From: Sphingobacterium sp.
GTDB taxonomy: Bacteria > Bacteroidota > Bacteroidia > Sphingobacteriales > Sphingobacteriaceae
NCBI GenBank assembly: GCA_030146225.1
Contig: JASLCA010000285.1
Span: forward strand, 1 to 31,530
Reading direction: 5' to 3'
Length of the DNA: 31,530 nt
Numbering within the stretch: position 1 is the stretch's first letter; each line of letters opens with the position of its first letter. The notes under the pieces are model-generated. The model ran no database searches, had not been told where the DNA came from, and was given only the letters and a program-made list of their open reading frames with translations. The position numbers were made by a program, and so were the translations under genes. Of this stretch, positions 30,665 to 31,530 are shown in pieces.

Positions 30665-31530
30665 TTATCCTTTCTCGTTAACTTTATGCCAAATAATGGT
30701 CTGGTTACCAAATATCTTGGAGAAGCCTTTCACGTCATCTCCACTATAGCCTGCATTCATCTCCCCGTAAGTACCAAACTTATTAGACATCAAGTCATGT
30801 GGAGATTCAATACCTAGGATTACAAAACGATGCGGGTACAAAGTTATCATGACCTTACCGGTAACAGTTTCTTGGGAAGAGGACAAGAAAGCCTCAATGT
30901 CACGCATAACAGGGTCATGCATCTGACCTTCATGCATCCAGTTGCCATAAAATCCTGCGATCTGATCCTTCCAGGACAGCTGCCATTTGGTTAGGGTATG
31001 CTTCTCCAGCATATGATGGGCCTTCACAATTAAAATGGATGCCGCAGCTTCGAAGCCTACACGACCTTTAATACCTATAATCGTATCCCCTACGTGCATA
31101 TCCCGACCGATTCCATAAGGCTGTGCAATCGCTTGTAGCTTTTGAATCACCGAAACCGCATCCATAGCCTCGCCATTTAAACCCGTTGGCTCGCCTTTGA
31201 CAAAGTCAATGCTAATGTCCTGTGGTTCAGTAGAGGTTACAGGCGTTGGCCATGCCGACTCTGGCAGGTATTGATCAGAGGTTAAGGTTTCAGCACCCCC
31301 AACAGAGGTCCCCCAAAGGCCTTTATTAATGGAGTATTTGGCTTTTTCAGCGGAGTATTCTACCCCATGCTTGTTAAGGTATTCGATCTCTGCTTCACGC
31401 GACAATTGAAGATCCCGAATAGGTGTAATAATCTCTACGCCTGGAATCAAGGTATGAAAGATCATGTCAAAACGCACCTGATCATTGCCCGCTCCTGTAG
31501 AACCATGCGCTACACATTCAGCGCCGATTT
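30665..31530 (-). CDS. argG: Argininosuccinate synthase, C-terminal part
   Basis: Joins citrulline and aspartate with ATP to argininosuccinate, the substrate of ArgH. The reading frame is open to the window edge and 287 residues are visible, about three quarters of the usual 400. The first visible residues, AECVAHGSTGAGNDQVRFD, belong to the aspartate/citrulline site, and later segments include YSINKGLWGTSVGGAE, the GEPTGLNGE turn, GIGRDMHVGDTIIGIKGR and HHMLEKHTLT, all ArgG-specific. The N-terminal ATP-binding motif lies outside the window. It is followed by argC after 8 nt. Confidence 0.95.
   Translation of the reverse strand, partial: IGAECVAHGSTGAGNDQVRFDMIFHTLIPGVEIITPIRDLQLSREAEIEYLNKHGVEYSAEKAKYSINKGLWGTSVGGAETLTSDQYLPESAWPTPVTSTEPQDISIDFVKGEPTGLNGEAMDAVSVIQKLQAIAQPYGIGRDMHVGDTIIGIKGRVGFEAAASILIVKAHHMLEKHTLTKWQLSWKDQIAGFYGNWMHEGQMHDPVMRDIEAFLSSSQETVTGKVMITLYPHRFVILGIESPHDLMSNKFGTYGEMNAGYSGDDVKGFSKIFGNQTIIWHKVNEKG

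Noticed and set aside
1..31530. CRISPR arrays, tRNA genes, insertion sequences, prophage or integration sites
   Set aside because: No regularly spaced repeats, cloverleaf-like sequences, transposase, integrase or terminal repeats were seen on either strand.

Overview
The window looks like ordinary chromosome from a member of the phylum Bacteroidota, most likely Sphingobacteriaceae (Sphingobacterium/Pedobacter-like). The evidence is the recurrent Bacteroidota promoter signature (TTTG, about 19 nt, TAnnTTTG), a HemC-HemD fusion, an MHS-family transporter followed by a tiny two-helix membrane protein, a DUF2027-type protein, and several SPII lipoproteins. Genes are densely packed, frequently change strand, and usually end in strong hairpin terminators shared by convergent neighbours. 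No CRISPR array, transposase, phage gene or tRNA gene was seen.

Layout. 1-3142: end of an acidic unknown gene on the minus strand, then dprA, an MHS transporter and a 75-residue membrane protein as one plus-strand unit. 3163-3330: that unit's terminator, and interlocked with it a textbook promoter for the signal recognition particle RNA (ffs), which has no protein-coding counterpart. 3500-7769: accD, a small HExxH membrane-associated protein divergent from a MerR-type regulator, an MJ0936/YfcE-type phosphoesterase, trmN6, and an outer-membrane-like protein. 7816-14064: minus-strand DNA maintenance group mutS, topB, dgt. 14200-16627: galM convergent with argH. 16670-17144: a gene-poor stretch containing an isolated promoter, a 42-codon open frame and a terminator. 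17181-19974: rbfA, then aat, a class V aminotransferase-like gene and a DUF2027 gene as a tight unit. 20001-21677: a four-helix membrane protein and an exported PHP-domain phosphoesterase. 22105-28587: haem biosynthesis. 28752-31530: a lipoprotein, then argC and the 3' part of argG.

How genes work together. HemA, HemL, HemB and the HemC-HemD fusion cover every step from glutamyl-tRNA to uroporphyrinogen III; hemE and later genes are not in the window. HemB lacks the zinc cysteines, so it should be the magnesium-type enzyme. ArgG, ArgH and ArgC are arginine biosynthesis enzymes encoded in two separate places. MutS, TopB and Dgt all serve genome or nucleotide-pool maintenance, but I infer no joint system from adjacency.

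Nothing here amounts to a clear new defence or mobile system. The best leads are the orphan transcription unit at 16842-17063, the DUF2027 protein without an Smr domain, the aminotransferase-like partner of aat, the HExxH/MerR divergent pair, and degenerate TTCCTAAC-type repeats in the gaps beside hemB and hemL.
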